This document shows positions 23,317 through 34,600 of a DNA stretch of 64,000 nt, piece by piece; position 1 is the first letter of the stretch; every line of letters starts with the position of its first letter. The notes under the pieces were generated by a model that searched no databases, was not told the DNA's origin, and saw only the letters and a program-made list of their open reading frames with translations. The stretch is from Misgurnus anguillicaudatus. Its lineage: Eukaryota > Chordata > Actinopteri > Cypriniformes > Cobitidae. The position numbers and the translations under genes were made by a program. The stretch covers positions 19,872,001 through 19,936,000 of the forward strand of contig NC_073342.2 of the NCBI RefSeq assembly GCF_027580225.2, given 5' to 3'.

Positions 23317-26300
23317 ATGGGCACTGTGCATGCCAGGGTAAGTGTTGTTTTTCTCCGAGTTGTCGTTGAAGCTTGCGCAGTGACCTCTGAAAAGAGTGTT
23401 TGAATGACAGGCCGTATGACGTTTAGTATAAAAATTCATCCAATTGTCCAAAAAAAATGAATGATCAGTCACGAAAACAAATTACATTTTCTCATTGCTT
23501 ATCTAGACCCTCACTTACAACTTTTAGCAGGCTTATGTTCACGGAGAACCTGTGGCTATACTTGAATGTGTACATTACAATGTTATCATTATACACCTTT
23601 TTTATTATGCAGACAAAGCTTACTAACGTTACATTACAGTTTGATATTTATATGTTTGATTGTAAGGTATTAATCTGAACATATAATAAAACTTCTGTCG
23701 ACACAGAGTCTGGACCCTCTTCCTATGCAAGGACCTGAACTTGGGGTTCAGGCAGATGACATGGACCTGGAACCAGAACATGAGGAGAAACAGGAAATTC
23801 TTGAAAATAAAGATGTAAGAGTTTTGCGATTGGTATATCTAATGCTTGTATATGCATACGTGTATTGGTTTTGATTTTAAAGACATATTGTTTCCATATA
23901 CATTTCTACTGTTTAGGTGGTGGTACAGCGAGTACACATCGATGGGCTTGGAAGAACAAAAGAAGACTTTTTAACGTATGAAATTGAAGATGTTTTCCAA
24001 GCCAAAAACCTGATTGAGGTGAGCATTCTCAGTTTCCTTTTTTTAGTTTAGCAGTGGATTGGGATCATTTGAACAGATCTATGTATATCATTTATGTTAT
24101 ATTGTATTTTTTTTCTTTAAAGGTAATGAAGAAGTCCCATGAGGCCAGACAGAAGCTCCTGCGTTTGGGAATATTCAGACATGTAGAAGTTGTCATAGAT
24201 ACAGCTGAAGGTGAAATGATTGTACAAACATCTGGTTTGTATGCACTTATCACATCAAAATCTAAATTTATTTCAAAATGTGCACAACATTAGGTGCCGA
24301 TGCGCTGCCTAATGGACTGGATGTGACATTTGACGTGAAGGAGATGAGAAGAATGACAGGAAGTTATAACACCATGGTTGGGAACAATGAAGGAAGCATG
24401 GTGAGCTACTGATCAACTTATTTTACTGCTTGTTGTTGTTTCATTGAAAAAGGCCACATGTTGAGGTCTGATTTTCATCTTAGGTTCTGGGTCTGAAATT
24501 GCCCAATGTTTTTGGTCGGGCAGAGAAGCTGACCTTCCAGTTTTCTTACGGCACTAAGGAAACATCATACGGTCTGTCGTTCTTCAAGCCGCAACCTGGA
24601 CACTTTGAACGGAAGTATGTTTTTTGGCATGGTAGTAAATGTTATATTAGTAATAGTACTATGCACTGTTTATTGAAGTTTCCATGAGTTTTTGTGGCAA
24701 GTGTTATGCTAGTGTATTTGATTGGAAAACAGACAAAAAATTGATTTTCGGACTGCACAGTTCTCGTCAAATCAGATGCTGTCTAGAATGAGAAAGATTC
24801 TCAACCAAACCACTTGCAATGACTAGCAAGTAGCACTATAGCAAAATCATGGTGCATGCTGGCTCTTTATATTGCCATCTGGCTCTTTATATTCCCTTTA
24901 TAATAGAGAATACGTTTTTTTAGATTTTTGGTGAATTTTCATATTTTGGATCTATTGTTAAGACCCTCTTTACTGTTGTAGCTTCGCCATTAACTTGTAT
25001 AAAGTCACGGGACAGTTCCCATGGAGCTCGCTGAGAGAGACTGACAAAGGAATCTCAACAGAAATCAGTGTAAGGGATTATTTTCACAATGTATTTGCTT
25101 ACTTCTCAACTAAACAAGTGTTATTGTATGTAATACGTGAAATAATACGGTCATATAAGACGTTGCACAACATCTTACAAATGTATTTGTCCATTGTTTA
25201 ATCTATAAACACTAGTTCCCTATCTGGAGGACAAACCACACCTTAAAATGGGAGGGTGTGTGGAGAGAATTGGGTTGTCTGGCCCGTACGGCTTCCTTTG
25301 CTGTCAGGGAGGAGAGTGGTCATTCTCTGAAATCCTCTTTATCCGTATGTCTCCTTTTTTACTTTACTTCTCTCTTTTCCTTTTTTAATCTGTATAGCTG
25401 GATGCACTGCAAAAAATGATTTTCAAGAAAAAAAATTGTAGCATTTTTGTCTTGTTTTCAGTAAAAATATCTAAAAATTCTTAAATTAAGATGCTTTTTC
25501 TTGATAAGCAAAACGACCCAAGAAAATTAGTCTAGTTTTTAAACCAAAAATATCAAATTTAAAGGAATAGTCTACTCATTTTCAATATTAAAATATGTTA
25601 TTACCTTAACTAAGAATTGTTGATACATCCCTCTATCATCTGTGTGCGTGCACGTAAGTGCTGGAGAGCGCTGCGACGCTTCGATAGCATTTAGCTTAGC
25701 CCCATTCATTCAATGGTACCATTTAGAGATAAAGTTAGAAGTGACCAAACACATCAACGTTTTTCCTATTTAAGACGAGTAGTTATACGAGCAAGTTTGG
25801 TGGTACAAAATAAAACGTAGCGCTTTTCTAAGCGGATTTAAAAGAGGAACTATATTGTATGGCGTAATAGCACTTTTGTGAGTACTTCGACTCGGCGCAG
25901 TAACACCCTCCCTCTCCCATTATGAGAGGGAGAAGGGGAGCGGACTTTTCAGGCGAGTCGAAGTACTCCTAAAAGTGCTATTACGCCATAAAATATAGTT
26001 CCTCTTTTAAATCCGCTTAGAAAAGCGCTACGTTTTATTTTGTACCACCAAACTTGCTCGTATAACTACTCGTCTCAAACAGGAAAAACGTTGATGTGTT
26101 TGGTCACTTCTAACTTTATCTCTAATTGGTACCATTGAATGAATGGGGCCAAGCCAAACGCCATCGAAGCGTCGCAGCGCGCCCCAGCGCCCACGCGCAC
26201 GCACACAGATGACAGAGGGATGCACCAACAATCCCCAGTCAAGGCAACAACATATTTCAACATTGAAAATGAGTAGACCACTCCCTTAAGTGATTTTGTG

Positions 26301-28436
26301 CATAAAACAAGCAAAAAAATCTGCCAATGGGGTAAGCAATAAAATCTTGCATTTTTCTTAAACACTAAATTCAAGACAAATTCAAGAAAAATTTGCTTAC
26401 CCCACTGGCAGATTTTTTTTGCTTGCTTTATGCACAAAATAACTTAAATATGATATTTTTGGTCTAAAAACAAGACTTATTTTCTTGGGTCGTTTTGCTC
26501 ATCAAGAAAAAGCATCTTAATTCAAGAATTTTTAGATATTTTTTACTGAAAACAAGACAAAAATACTAATAATTTTTTTTTTTCTTAAAAATGACTTTCT
26601 TAGTATTTTTGTCTTGTTTTCAGTAAAACTATCTAAAAATTCTTAAATTAAGATGTATTTTCTTGATGAGGGAAACGAACTAGGAAAATAAGTCTAGTTT
26701 TTAGACAAAAAAAATTAATAAAATTTAAGCAAATTTGTGCTGAAAAATCTGCCAATGGGGTAAGAACATTTTTTTGAATCAAGTGTTTATGAAAAAAGTA
26801 AACTTATTTCAAGAAAAATTTTCTTATTCCATTGGCAGATTTTTTTGCTTGTTTTAAGTACCAATTTACTTCGTTTATTTTTTTGTCTAAAAACTAGACT
26901 TATTTTCCTAGGTCATTTTTCTCATCAAGAAAATACATCTTAATTTAAGAATTTTTAGATATTTTTACTAAAAAAAGACAAAAATACTAAGAAAGTTATT
27001 TTTTGCAGTGTCTCAGCCTAGTCGTTGAATATATATGTAAATTTTACATGATTACAATGCACACTTTCCTAACATTAAATATGTTTTCCTGACAGCATGC
27101 AATGGTCATTGACACACGCAATTCATCGATCCTTCCAAGGAGAGGTGCCTTGCTGAAGATCAACCAGGTCTGGTTACATGAGACATCAGATGTTTTAAAA
27201 ACATACAGCTGTTTTAGTTGACCTTTTATTTATTACCTAATACCGTTATGGTCTGTCAGGAACTGGCTGGTTATACTGGAGGAGATGTCAATTTCTTAAA
27301 GGAAGACTTTGAGATTCAACTCAACAAAGCACTTTTTTGGGACTCAGTAAGATGTGGTTCACACAAGCCAAAAACCTTTTACACAGCATACAAATATCTT
27401 TTATCCAAAAGTCACGATATTACAAGCAAACTGGGTTATTGTACTGAAAATGTTTTGATTTGTTGTATAAAACTGATTTATTCTCCATTTTCGGCTAGCG
27501 TAGGTGCTCTCTGCATCTCTTTGGGGTGGTTTGTTGCTGCCCCTTGGAGACAGGTCCTCCAGTATCGCTGACAGGTTGGTACATTTCTTCTATCATTGGT
27601 GAAAAATAATACAAATACAGTAAGATGATGTTTTAAAGCATTTTATTCACCCAAATAATGGTGTTTTATTTTTTGTATGTAGGTTCTATTTGGGTGGTCC
27701 CACTAGTGTAAGGGGCTTCAGCATGTACAGCATTGGTCCCCAGAGTGAAGGTTAGTGACAGGACTAGTTAATAAAGTAATTAAAATGTGGATTCATAGAC
27801 TATGTTCATGTAATTGAAATATATGACCAAAGTTGTTTTTTACTTTGGCGATAGGTGACTATCTTGGTGGGGAAGCATATTGGGCTGGAGGGCTTCATCT
27901 GTACACCCCTCTGCCATTCAGGCCAGGCAAAGGCGGCTTTGGTGACCTTTTTAGGACACATTTCTTTCTCAATGCTGGAAACCTGTGTAACCTTAACTAT
28001 GGTGAGATCTATAGAGCGAGCTACAAAGTTTCTTTATTTAATTTAGTCAGATCTCAACTATGTCATATAGTTCCTGATTTCTTTGTTTTATTGAAAGTTT
28101 TTGTGGCAAATTCAGTATTTGTTTTTAATTTTGTTTGCTGTATTTCTCATCATGTATTAGGGGAAGGGCCAAGAGCACACCTGAGCAAACTGGCTGAGTG
28201 TATTCGCTGGTCATATGGAGCAGGCATTGTGTTACGTCTGGGGAACATTGCTCGACTGGAGCTCAACTATTGCATTCCCATGGGCGTCCAGAGTGGAGAC
28301 AGGTACTCTTTGTTCTTGCCTAGTTTTTTTTACTTCTCAAATACTTACTATAAGTTATAGGTATGGCAATATATGTGTTTTCTATCACAGGATATGTGAT
28401 GGAGTGCAGTTTGGGGCTGGAATCCGGTTCCTATAA
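23317..28436 (+). CDS. samm50: Sorting and assembly machinery component 50 (SAM50)
   Basis: Core beta-barrel of the mitochondrial outer-membrane SAM complex; it inserts beta-barrel proteins and links to MICOS for crista structure. Fifteen exons: 23317-23337, 23707-23814, 23917-24018, 24123-24210, 24294-24400, 24484-24614, 24982-25069, 25216-25344, 27096-27167, 27260-27346, 27504-27574, 27683-27750, 27855-28001, 28161-28302, 28391-28436. Total 1407 nt, 468 aa (human 469). It starts MGTVHARSLDPLP. A POTRA domain covers roughly residues 40-125 ([15 protein letters not shown] onward); the rest is the Omp85-type barrel, with the conserved [13 protein letters not shown] loop (the Omp85 R-G-[FY] motif) and the terminal strand [14 protein letters not shown], a beta-signal-like C terminus. 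The acceptor at 27504 was chosen because it alone keeps the frame. The intron 25345-27095 is filled by a nested MITE composite. Divergent with efcab6. Confidence 0.96.
25405..27010. mobile_element. CACTGCAAAAAA-ended repeat composite in a samm50 intron
   Basis: Begins CACTGCAAAAAATGATTTTC and ends ATTTTTTGCAGTG. Internally it holds several direct and inverted copies of a TTTTGTCTTGTTTTCAGTAA block and of a TGCCAATGGGGTAAG block, so it looks like a MITE that has been tandemly rearranged. A TTAA element (25563-26285) is inserted in it. Confidence 0.65.
25563..26285. mobile_element. TTAA-flanked inverted-repeat element nested in the composite
   Basis: 723 bp, TTAA at 25559-25562 and 26286-26289. 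The left end AGGAATAGTCTACTCATTTTC is mirrored on the right as GAAAATGAGTAGACCACTCCC. The blocks TTTTATTTTGTACCACCAAACT and its inverse occur in both arms, and the body is related to the elements at 15598 and 51219. Its insertion separates the two halves of the surrounding repeat. Confidence 0.75.
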
Positions 28437-28714
28437 TATTCTGATCCTGACCGTAACAGGGATTTCTTTGTACATGCGAAAAAGGATGTGTGTAAGATTC
28501 CATTTTAAGTTGCAAAGCACAATGCAATGAGTGTTGTCTAATTTCTATATGATCTATACAAATACATCTGAGGAATACAGTCTACAACCAAAAACAGAAC
28601 CAATGTAAAGTATCAATCTGCTGTTTTGAAGTAATTGCTACTTCAGAAGGGAGTATATTGGAGATCAGTGCCCTTAATACCTAAAATATTTATTTGTCTG
28701 AACAGCCAGTGTTC

Positions 28715-28720
28715 AATAAA
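28715..28720 (+). terminator. Candidate samm50 polyadenylation signal
   Basis: AATAAA 279 nt downstream of the samm50 stop, in the sequence GTTCAATAAATGACG. It is the first hexamer after the stop that I noticed. Confidence 0.6.
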
Positions 28721-29014
28721 TGACGTTTCTGAACTTTACCATGGTTTTCATGTTTCGTGTTTTTAGGGCTGATAGTCGATTCAAATATTTAATCATAAAA
28801 GTCCAAAAAATACTTTAGTGGTAAAAAATGCACTAAAAACCAAAATGTGTATTTAACAAAAATGTTTAATGAAGATTTGTTGACATTTTTTCACAGTAGA
28901 GAAAAGTACTAAAATATCACAGTATCAAGTACAGGACCTGAAAATCAATTATAAATTAGTTTATTATTAAACTTTTTTTAGACCCAAATTCTAAATGGCA
29001 AGTTTACTTTTTAA

Positions 29015-29391
29015 AGGTGCAGTGTGTACATTTTTTCAGCATCTAGAGGTGAGGTTGCGCATTGCAACCAATGGCTCAGTCCACTGCTCACCCCTTGCTT
29101 TTGAAACACAAAGAAGCTACGTTATCCGCCACCGGACAAACATGTCATAGTTTGAGACAATTTAGTAAAAAAAGTTTGTCCGTTAAGGGCTTCTGTAGAA
29201 ACATGGCGGCACAAAATGGCAACTTCCATGTAAGGGGCCCTCTGTGTATGTAGATAAAAATATCTCATTCTAAGGTAATAAAAACATAATGGTGCATTAT
29301 GAAAGGTCTTTATACACCCCTGATCATATAGTTATATATAATATTTTGCATTTATGTCAAGAGATCCTTTTAAAAATTACACACTGCACCT
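29015..29391. mobile_element. TTAA-flanked MITE (AGGTGCAGTGTGTA family)
   Basis: 377 bp, starting AGGTGCAGTGTGTACATTTTT and ending AAATTACACACTGCACCT, flanked by TTAA (29011-29014, 29392-29395). Related sequence occurs at 50843-51200 (same AGGTGCAATGTGTAACTTTT end, opposite body orientation) and in part at about 5230-5385. Confidence 0.75.
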
Positions 29392-29496
29392 TTAATCGAT
29401 AGATGTGTCTTTAAAAAAGTCCTTTTAATACATTAATAATAATGATTATCAGAACCTAAAAATTCAGCGTAAAAAGTCTAAGGTTTCCTATCTTAA

Positions 29497-29734
29497 AGGC
29501 GGGGTGCATGATTATTGAAAAATACTTTGAAAAAGGGAGTCAGGCCAAGTACCAAAACACACTTGTATCCAATCAGCAGTAAGGGGCATGTCTACTAACC
29601 GTCATTGTTCCCTGGGTTGCTTATGTGTGGGGCGGGTCTATCAAAAGAAGGTCCAGATTCTATTAGGGTAGATGGTGTTTGTTTAGGTGATTTCAAACAT
29701 CAGCATTGGCTTTCAGAGATCATGCACCCCACCT
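29497..29734. mobile_element. TTAA-flanked MITE (AGGCGGGGT family), copy 2
   Basis: 238 bp with ends AGGCGGGGTGCATGAT and ATCATGCACCCCACCT; TTAA at 29493-29496 and 29735-29738. Clear sequence relative of 5388-5619. Confidence 0.75.
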
Positions 29735-30305
29735 TTAATTGTAAGCATTCACAAAAACCAATTCCAAGACAAGAATAAAGATTTTGATGTAAAATAGTAA
29801 TAATTTAATTTTAATAATTTTATTGTCATTTGATTGATTGTGTCATAAGATGTGCAGGAAGTTTAAATATTTTGGTTGTCCATTTGGGTGCAGCTATTTG
29901 TAGTCTGCTACTGTGGATTATGTGTTTGACTTTTAAATCATATTGTGCTTTTATGGAAAATGATGCCTTACAAGACTTTTCTATCTGGGTTTGTTTTGTA
30001 CGTCAAAAATTAACCATACTGTAAAATGCAGAATGAAGTTAAAACAATTTGGTTTTGCAAGTCTTAACATATTATTTTAAGTTTTGACCTGTGAATAGTT
30101 TACATAAATTAAAAAATTAGGTTAAACAACTTAATTTTAGCATAAAAATATATGTTCATTTGACAAAAATGCTGCATTTTGTTTTTTTACAGTGGCATGG
30201 TTTTATTATAGTAAAAGCGTAGTAACTATGTTTTTTATAGTGAATAGAGTAACATTTGTATAAGCATACAGTAGTTTTATGACAAACATAACTGTTAAAC
30301 TATGA

Positions 30306-30600
30306 CAGGGCTCCAGACTAACTTGTGGCACAGTGGCCCCTAACTGAAAATTTTAGGGGCGCAACCAGAAAATTTAGGGGCACACACTGTAAATCAACAT
30401 GCTAACTAAATATTCACATTTCTACTAATTTCCACTGTATTACTAATAAATACTAAATGATAGATGCAGAAAGTACAATGTGCCGTTTCAAATTCAGTGT
30501 CACATCACAAAAAAAGGTCAAATTTACTAGTCGCGCATGTGCGACTGGATGTAAAATTTAGTGGCGCACACTCAAATTTTGGTGGCAGTCTGGAGCCCTG
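30306..30600. mobile_element. MITE with CAGGGCTCCAGACT inverted ends
   Basis: 295 bp bounded by a perfect 14-bp inverted repeat, CAGGGCTCCAGACT / AGTCTGGAGCCCTG. The CAGGG start suggests hAT, but no clean 8-bp duplication is visible, so superfamily assignment is tentative. Confidence 0.6.
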
Positions 30601-30763
30601 TATGGTATTTATGGTATTTAGTAAACCATAGTTTAAACTAGTTAATTTTTAAATACTGGTTTTAATACTAAAAAAACATGATTCTTTTTTATAAGTGGTG
30701 GTGTATTTAGATATTCTGCAAAAAAATCAAATGTAATCGTGCATGAGTTAACTTTGACAGTTC

Positions 30764-31056
30764 AGGGGTCTCATTTATAAAGCGTGTGTACGCACAAAAC
30801 AGGGTTGAAATGTGCGTACGCAACTTCCCACGCAAAGGTTGTGATCTATAAACAAACTTGATGGGAAAATGGGCTTGCAGGGTGGGATCTGAAGATGATT
30901 CATGTACGCACACTTGCAGGTGATCTGTGATTTATAAAGGGAACGTTGCTTTGTTTTATAAGTCTTAATATTTTTTGGCGCATGACATTTTTGGATTTTG
31001 TGCGTATGTAGACTTTTAGTAAGGATCCTACGCACAGTTTTATAAATGAGGCCCCT
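30764..31056. mobile_element. MITE with AGGGGTCTCATTTATAAA inverted ends
   Basis: 293 bp; the left end AGGGGTCTCATTTATAAA is mirrored at the right as TTTATAAATGAGGCCCCT with one mismatch. The interior repeats GTACGCACA and related words. No target duplication is evident. Confidence 0.6.
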
Positions 31057-31638
31057 GGTGATTTTCAACCACTTTATTTAACAAATTTGTTAACATCTAC
31101 TAAATTTCATATTTTGTCTTCACCTATAAACATTTTATGAAATTATTATTTTTTTTACTTTGGGTATATATATTTAGTAATCATATTGAAACATTATGTA
31201 AAAAATTGTAGCTACATATTTTTGACAAAAATACTGATTTTTTGATACTGGTACAATACGTATTAATCCATCCAATCAACCGTTGCTTTTTACATTTATA
31301 CTTAAATGCCTAACATTTGCATTATTTACAGTGTTATATATTACATGTATAAATGACAAAGGTAATAATGCTCTATATGTGTTGCATTATTGAAACTTTC
31401 ATTATACACCTGAAAATACTGAGCTGATGTATAACATCAAGTCACAAGAGAAAATCTAAGATTATATCTCACACTCAGTTAATCCCACTGAGAACGTCTA
31501 CAAAATATTATCTGTACAGTGTCCAGTAGTGAGCGGGATTGCTGTGTATTAAGCAACCTTAGCCTGGCCATGTTTGTTTTTGTGGTCATTTTGGACCACG
31601 ACAGGCCTGTTGCTTAGCTGATAATAATTTTTTTTTAA

Positions 31639-34600
31639 TCATCTCAAGGTTAATGACGTGACCAAGCATATGAATAACAGTATGAGAGATATGGATATCC
31701 CACATGCTCCACCACAGTCCTTGGCATTTTCCTGTCAAAAAAAAAAAAAGCGCAGCAAACAGTTTTACCTTATATACTACATCACTAAAGAATGCATAGT
31801 TTTATCCTTAAAATAAAATTATTTCTTTGTAACTTATTCAAGGCTTACATGAGGATGGTATGCATGACAAGACTCAGGTCGCCTGCGAATCTTCTGCGAT
31901 TTCATCCTGTTGCACTTAACTGTGGCATTATGTGTGCATTAGTTAAGAACTTTACAAACAAAATGAACCAAAACCATTTAAAAACAAGCAGTTGACTGTT
32001 TTGTTAAAGGATATATTTGACCTCCTTAGGCATGAGAGTGATAGGAGCATATTGGCGAGAACAGTCACAGTCTGCCTGGACCACCAACATGACCAGGTTA
32101 CTGTTATAAACTTGATGTAAGACAAACATCCTAAATCAGAAAGAGAGAGAGAGAGAGAGAGAGATCCGCATTATGACTGACATTTACCTGCTTATCAGTA
32201 AGTAATTTGATAAATAATGGACTTACTTTTGACAACGGCCACATTTGATGATGCTGTTTGTCTCTCGGATTGACGTGTCATATATGAAGCCGGGATATTC
32301 GGTGTTGCAAGGCTGCATTAAGTCAGCTTTCTTCTGTTTGTTGTGTGCTAAAGAAGAAAATATGCAGTTAGGATGGGATTTTATTTTTTTATAACTTCCT
32401 ATTAAAGAGACAAAGATTAAAATGGCTTTAGCTATTCAATCCCGGCTTTAGGAAGGCACTCGTACAAACTATCATGGTAAACACAGACAACATGCTTATG
32501 TACACAGACACCAGGATATGAGGATACTTACATGCATGATACACAGCCTTAGCTGCAGAGCGTCAATGAGAGACAATGGCAGCGAAATCATAGACAACAA
32601 TGGAGGTGCAGTATGAATGAAGGCAGTAAATGAAAGACACCACAAAATGATGAAAGAAGCATTGTGGAGATGACATCACAGCGTGCATGTTTTTGTGTTG
32701 AGGGATTTCTGAAGACTTACCATCTACTACATAGTCATTATGCCAAAGTCCGCAGATGTTGAACTCCAATAAAAACCTGGAAGGTTCAGACGTGTTTATA
32801 ATGGCAAATTATTAACTATTAAAAAAGTTTGTGTACCCCCTACAATGGAATAACCTTAAACAACACTTACACCAGGAAATTTGAGAAGAACCATTTGATT
32901 AATGCCAGTAGACCATAGAAAGGCTGTGAAATAAACAGAAGTAGTCCATCAAATAAAGTCTGGCTTTCTGTGCCTTAACCAGCCCAATAAATATAATATG
33001 CATTGTATCTAATATATATTAAACTATACATACACTGAGCAGTGGTTTAGCTCCACTAGAGTGATGGTGAGCATTCTTACACATGGCCTGGTAGTCATAC
33101 AATGTCACCCTATAGATAAAAGCAAAATATAAAATAAAGCATTCTTATTTTGTCTCTCACTTTCTCTATTTGAAAGTTACACTAGGAATATTTTACCCAA
33201 AAATCTCAATAAAATAATAAAAAAGTTATTTAAATAAACATGTTATATGCACGGTAAATCCATTTATAAGTAAAGAATAATTGACGACGGGCCATTGAAT
33301 TATAAGAAAATAATGCACACCCAAGGTGCAATGCGGCATGACGATTATTTTCAAATAATTCAAAGGACCATAGTCAATTATTCCTCTAATACCACGGTTA
33401 CCACAGACATTGCTCCGGTCCCTTTTTTTAAAGACATTTGACAAGTTAGGTGTGCAGAAAGAAATTAATGCATACCCACGGAACATTTCTCCGCCAATCA
33501 GAATACAGCATTCAACAGACCCGTGGTATAAATCTATTTAATGGCCTCATGTGTTAAACAGACCGGAATTTAAATTGATAGTCACTGAAAATCTTGTCCT
33601 CCCTTTAAAATGAAATAAGGCACTTTGGTGCCAGGTTTGACACCAGTGACCAAACATACTTTGTATTAAGGTTTCTCATTATCAAATTAGGGGTTGTTCT
33701 GTAATGACAAATTATGACAGAATATTATTTTTTGACGGAATTATGCCTGTGATGCAACTTGTTGGGTCTTTTACCTTTTAAACAAGCCTGATTTGAGTAG
33801 CTGGCCCATCACAGATCCATCTATTTCTCCAAAGAATTTCCCAACCTGTATAAAAAGAACATACAGCAGTCATATGCAAACTATGACCCACATGCCAGAT
33901 CAGGGTCTCCACATGGAATGGGGTATATAATGGTGGATGTCACATTTACATTTATGCATTTTATCCAAAGCAACTTACAGTGTACTTAAGTCATATATTT
34001 AATATGCATGTGTGTTCCCTGAATTTAAACAAATTAACTTTTTCATTGTTAACCCAATCTTCTTTCAGCTGAGCTACAGGTATATAAGATGTTTGTCTTA
34101 TTTTAAGAAGTTACGTATACTTATATTACAGGGGTCCCACTTTAATTTAAATGTCAAATTCCCTGAATTTCACTGACTAAAATTTGACTGAATTTCTATG
34201 ACCTATGTCCGGGATGCCGTGAGCCTGGAAAATGTGTACACCTTGAGTTTATAAAAATGTAGCTTAAATGCATGAAATGAATAAACAACTGTTTATTAAA
34301 ATTGTAGTCAGCGGAGGCTTGGACCTGGAAATTTTATTTTTTACGTCACAAGTTAACAAGTGAATTACATTTTGTAAATGAAAACTAAAATTCAGGGATT
34401 TTTGTTATTTTTGTAACATGGCTGCAGGAGGCACAATGATATTACACAGGAGCCGAAAATAGTCCCCTTAGTAACTTTCAATGGCAGGGGACTATTTTCA
34501 GGCACTGCGTAATATTATTGCGCCTCCTGCAGCCATGTTACGACAGAAAAGTCTTTGATTATTATTACGCCAGTTTGAGAGTATAGTTCCTATATCCTTC

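Larger units (their letters stand above)
28437..31638. other. Intergenic region between converging samm50 and cacna2d4
   Basis: About 3.2 kb between the samm50 and cacna2d4 stop codons. After the samm50 3' UTR (poly(A) signal at 28715) it holds two TTAA elements (29015-29391, 29497-29734) and two further MITEs (30306-30600, 30764-31056). The remainder is AT-rich with no supported gene; short frames here have no recognisable motif. Confidence 0.6.

Noticed and set aside
32142..32164. Possible CRISPR-like or regulatory repeat
   Set aside because: It is a plain GA microsatellite. No spaced direct repeats of CRISPR type exist anywhere in the window, as expected for animal DNA.
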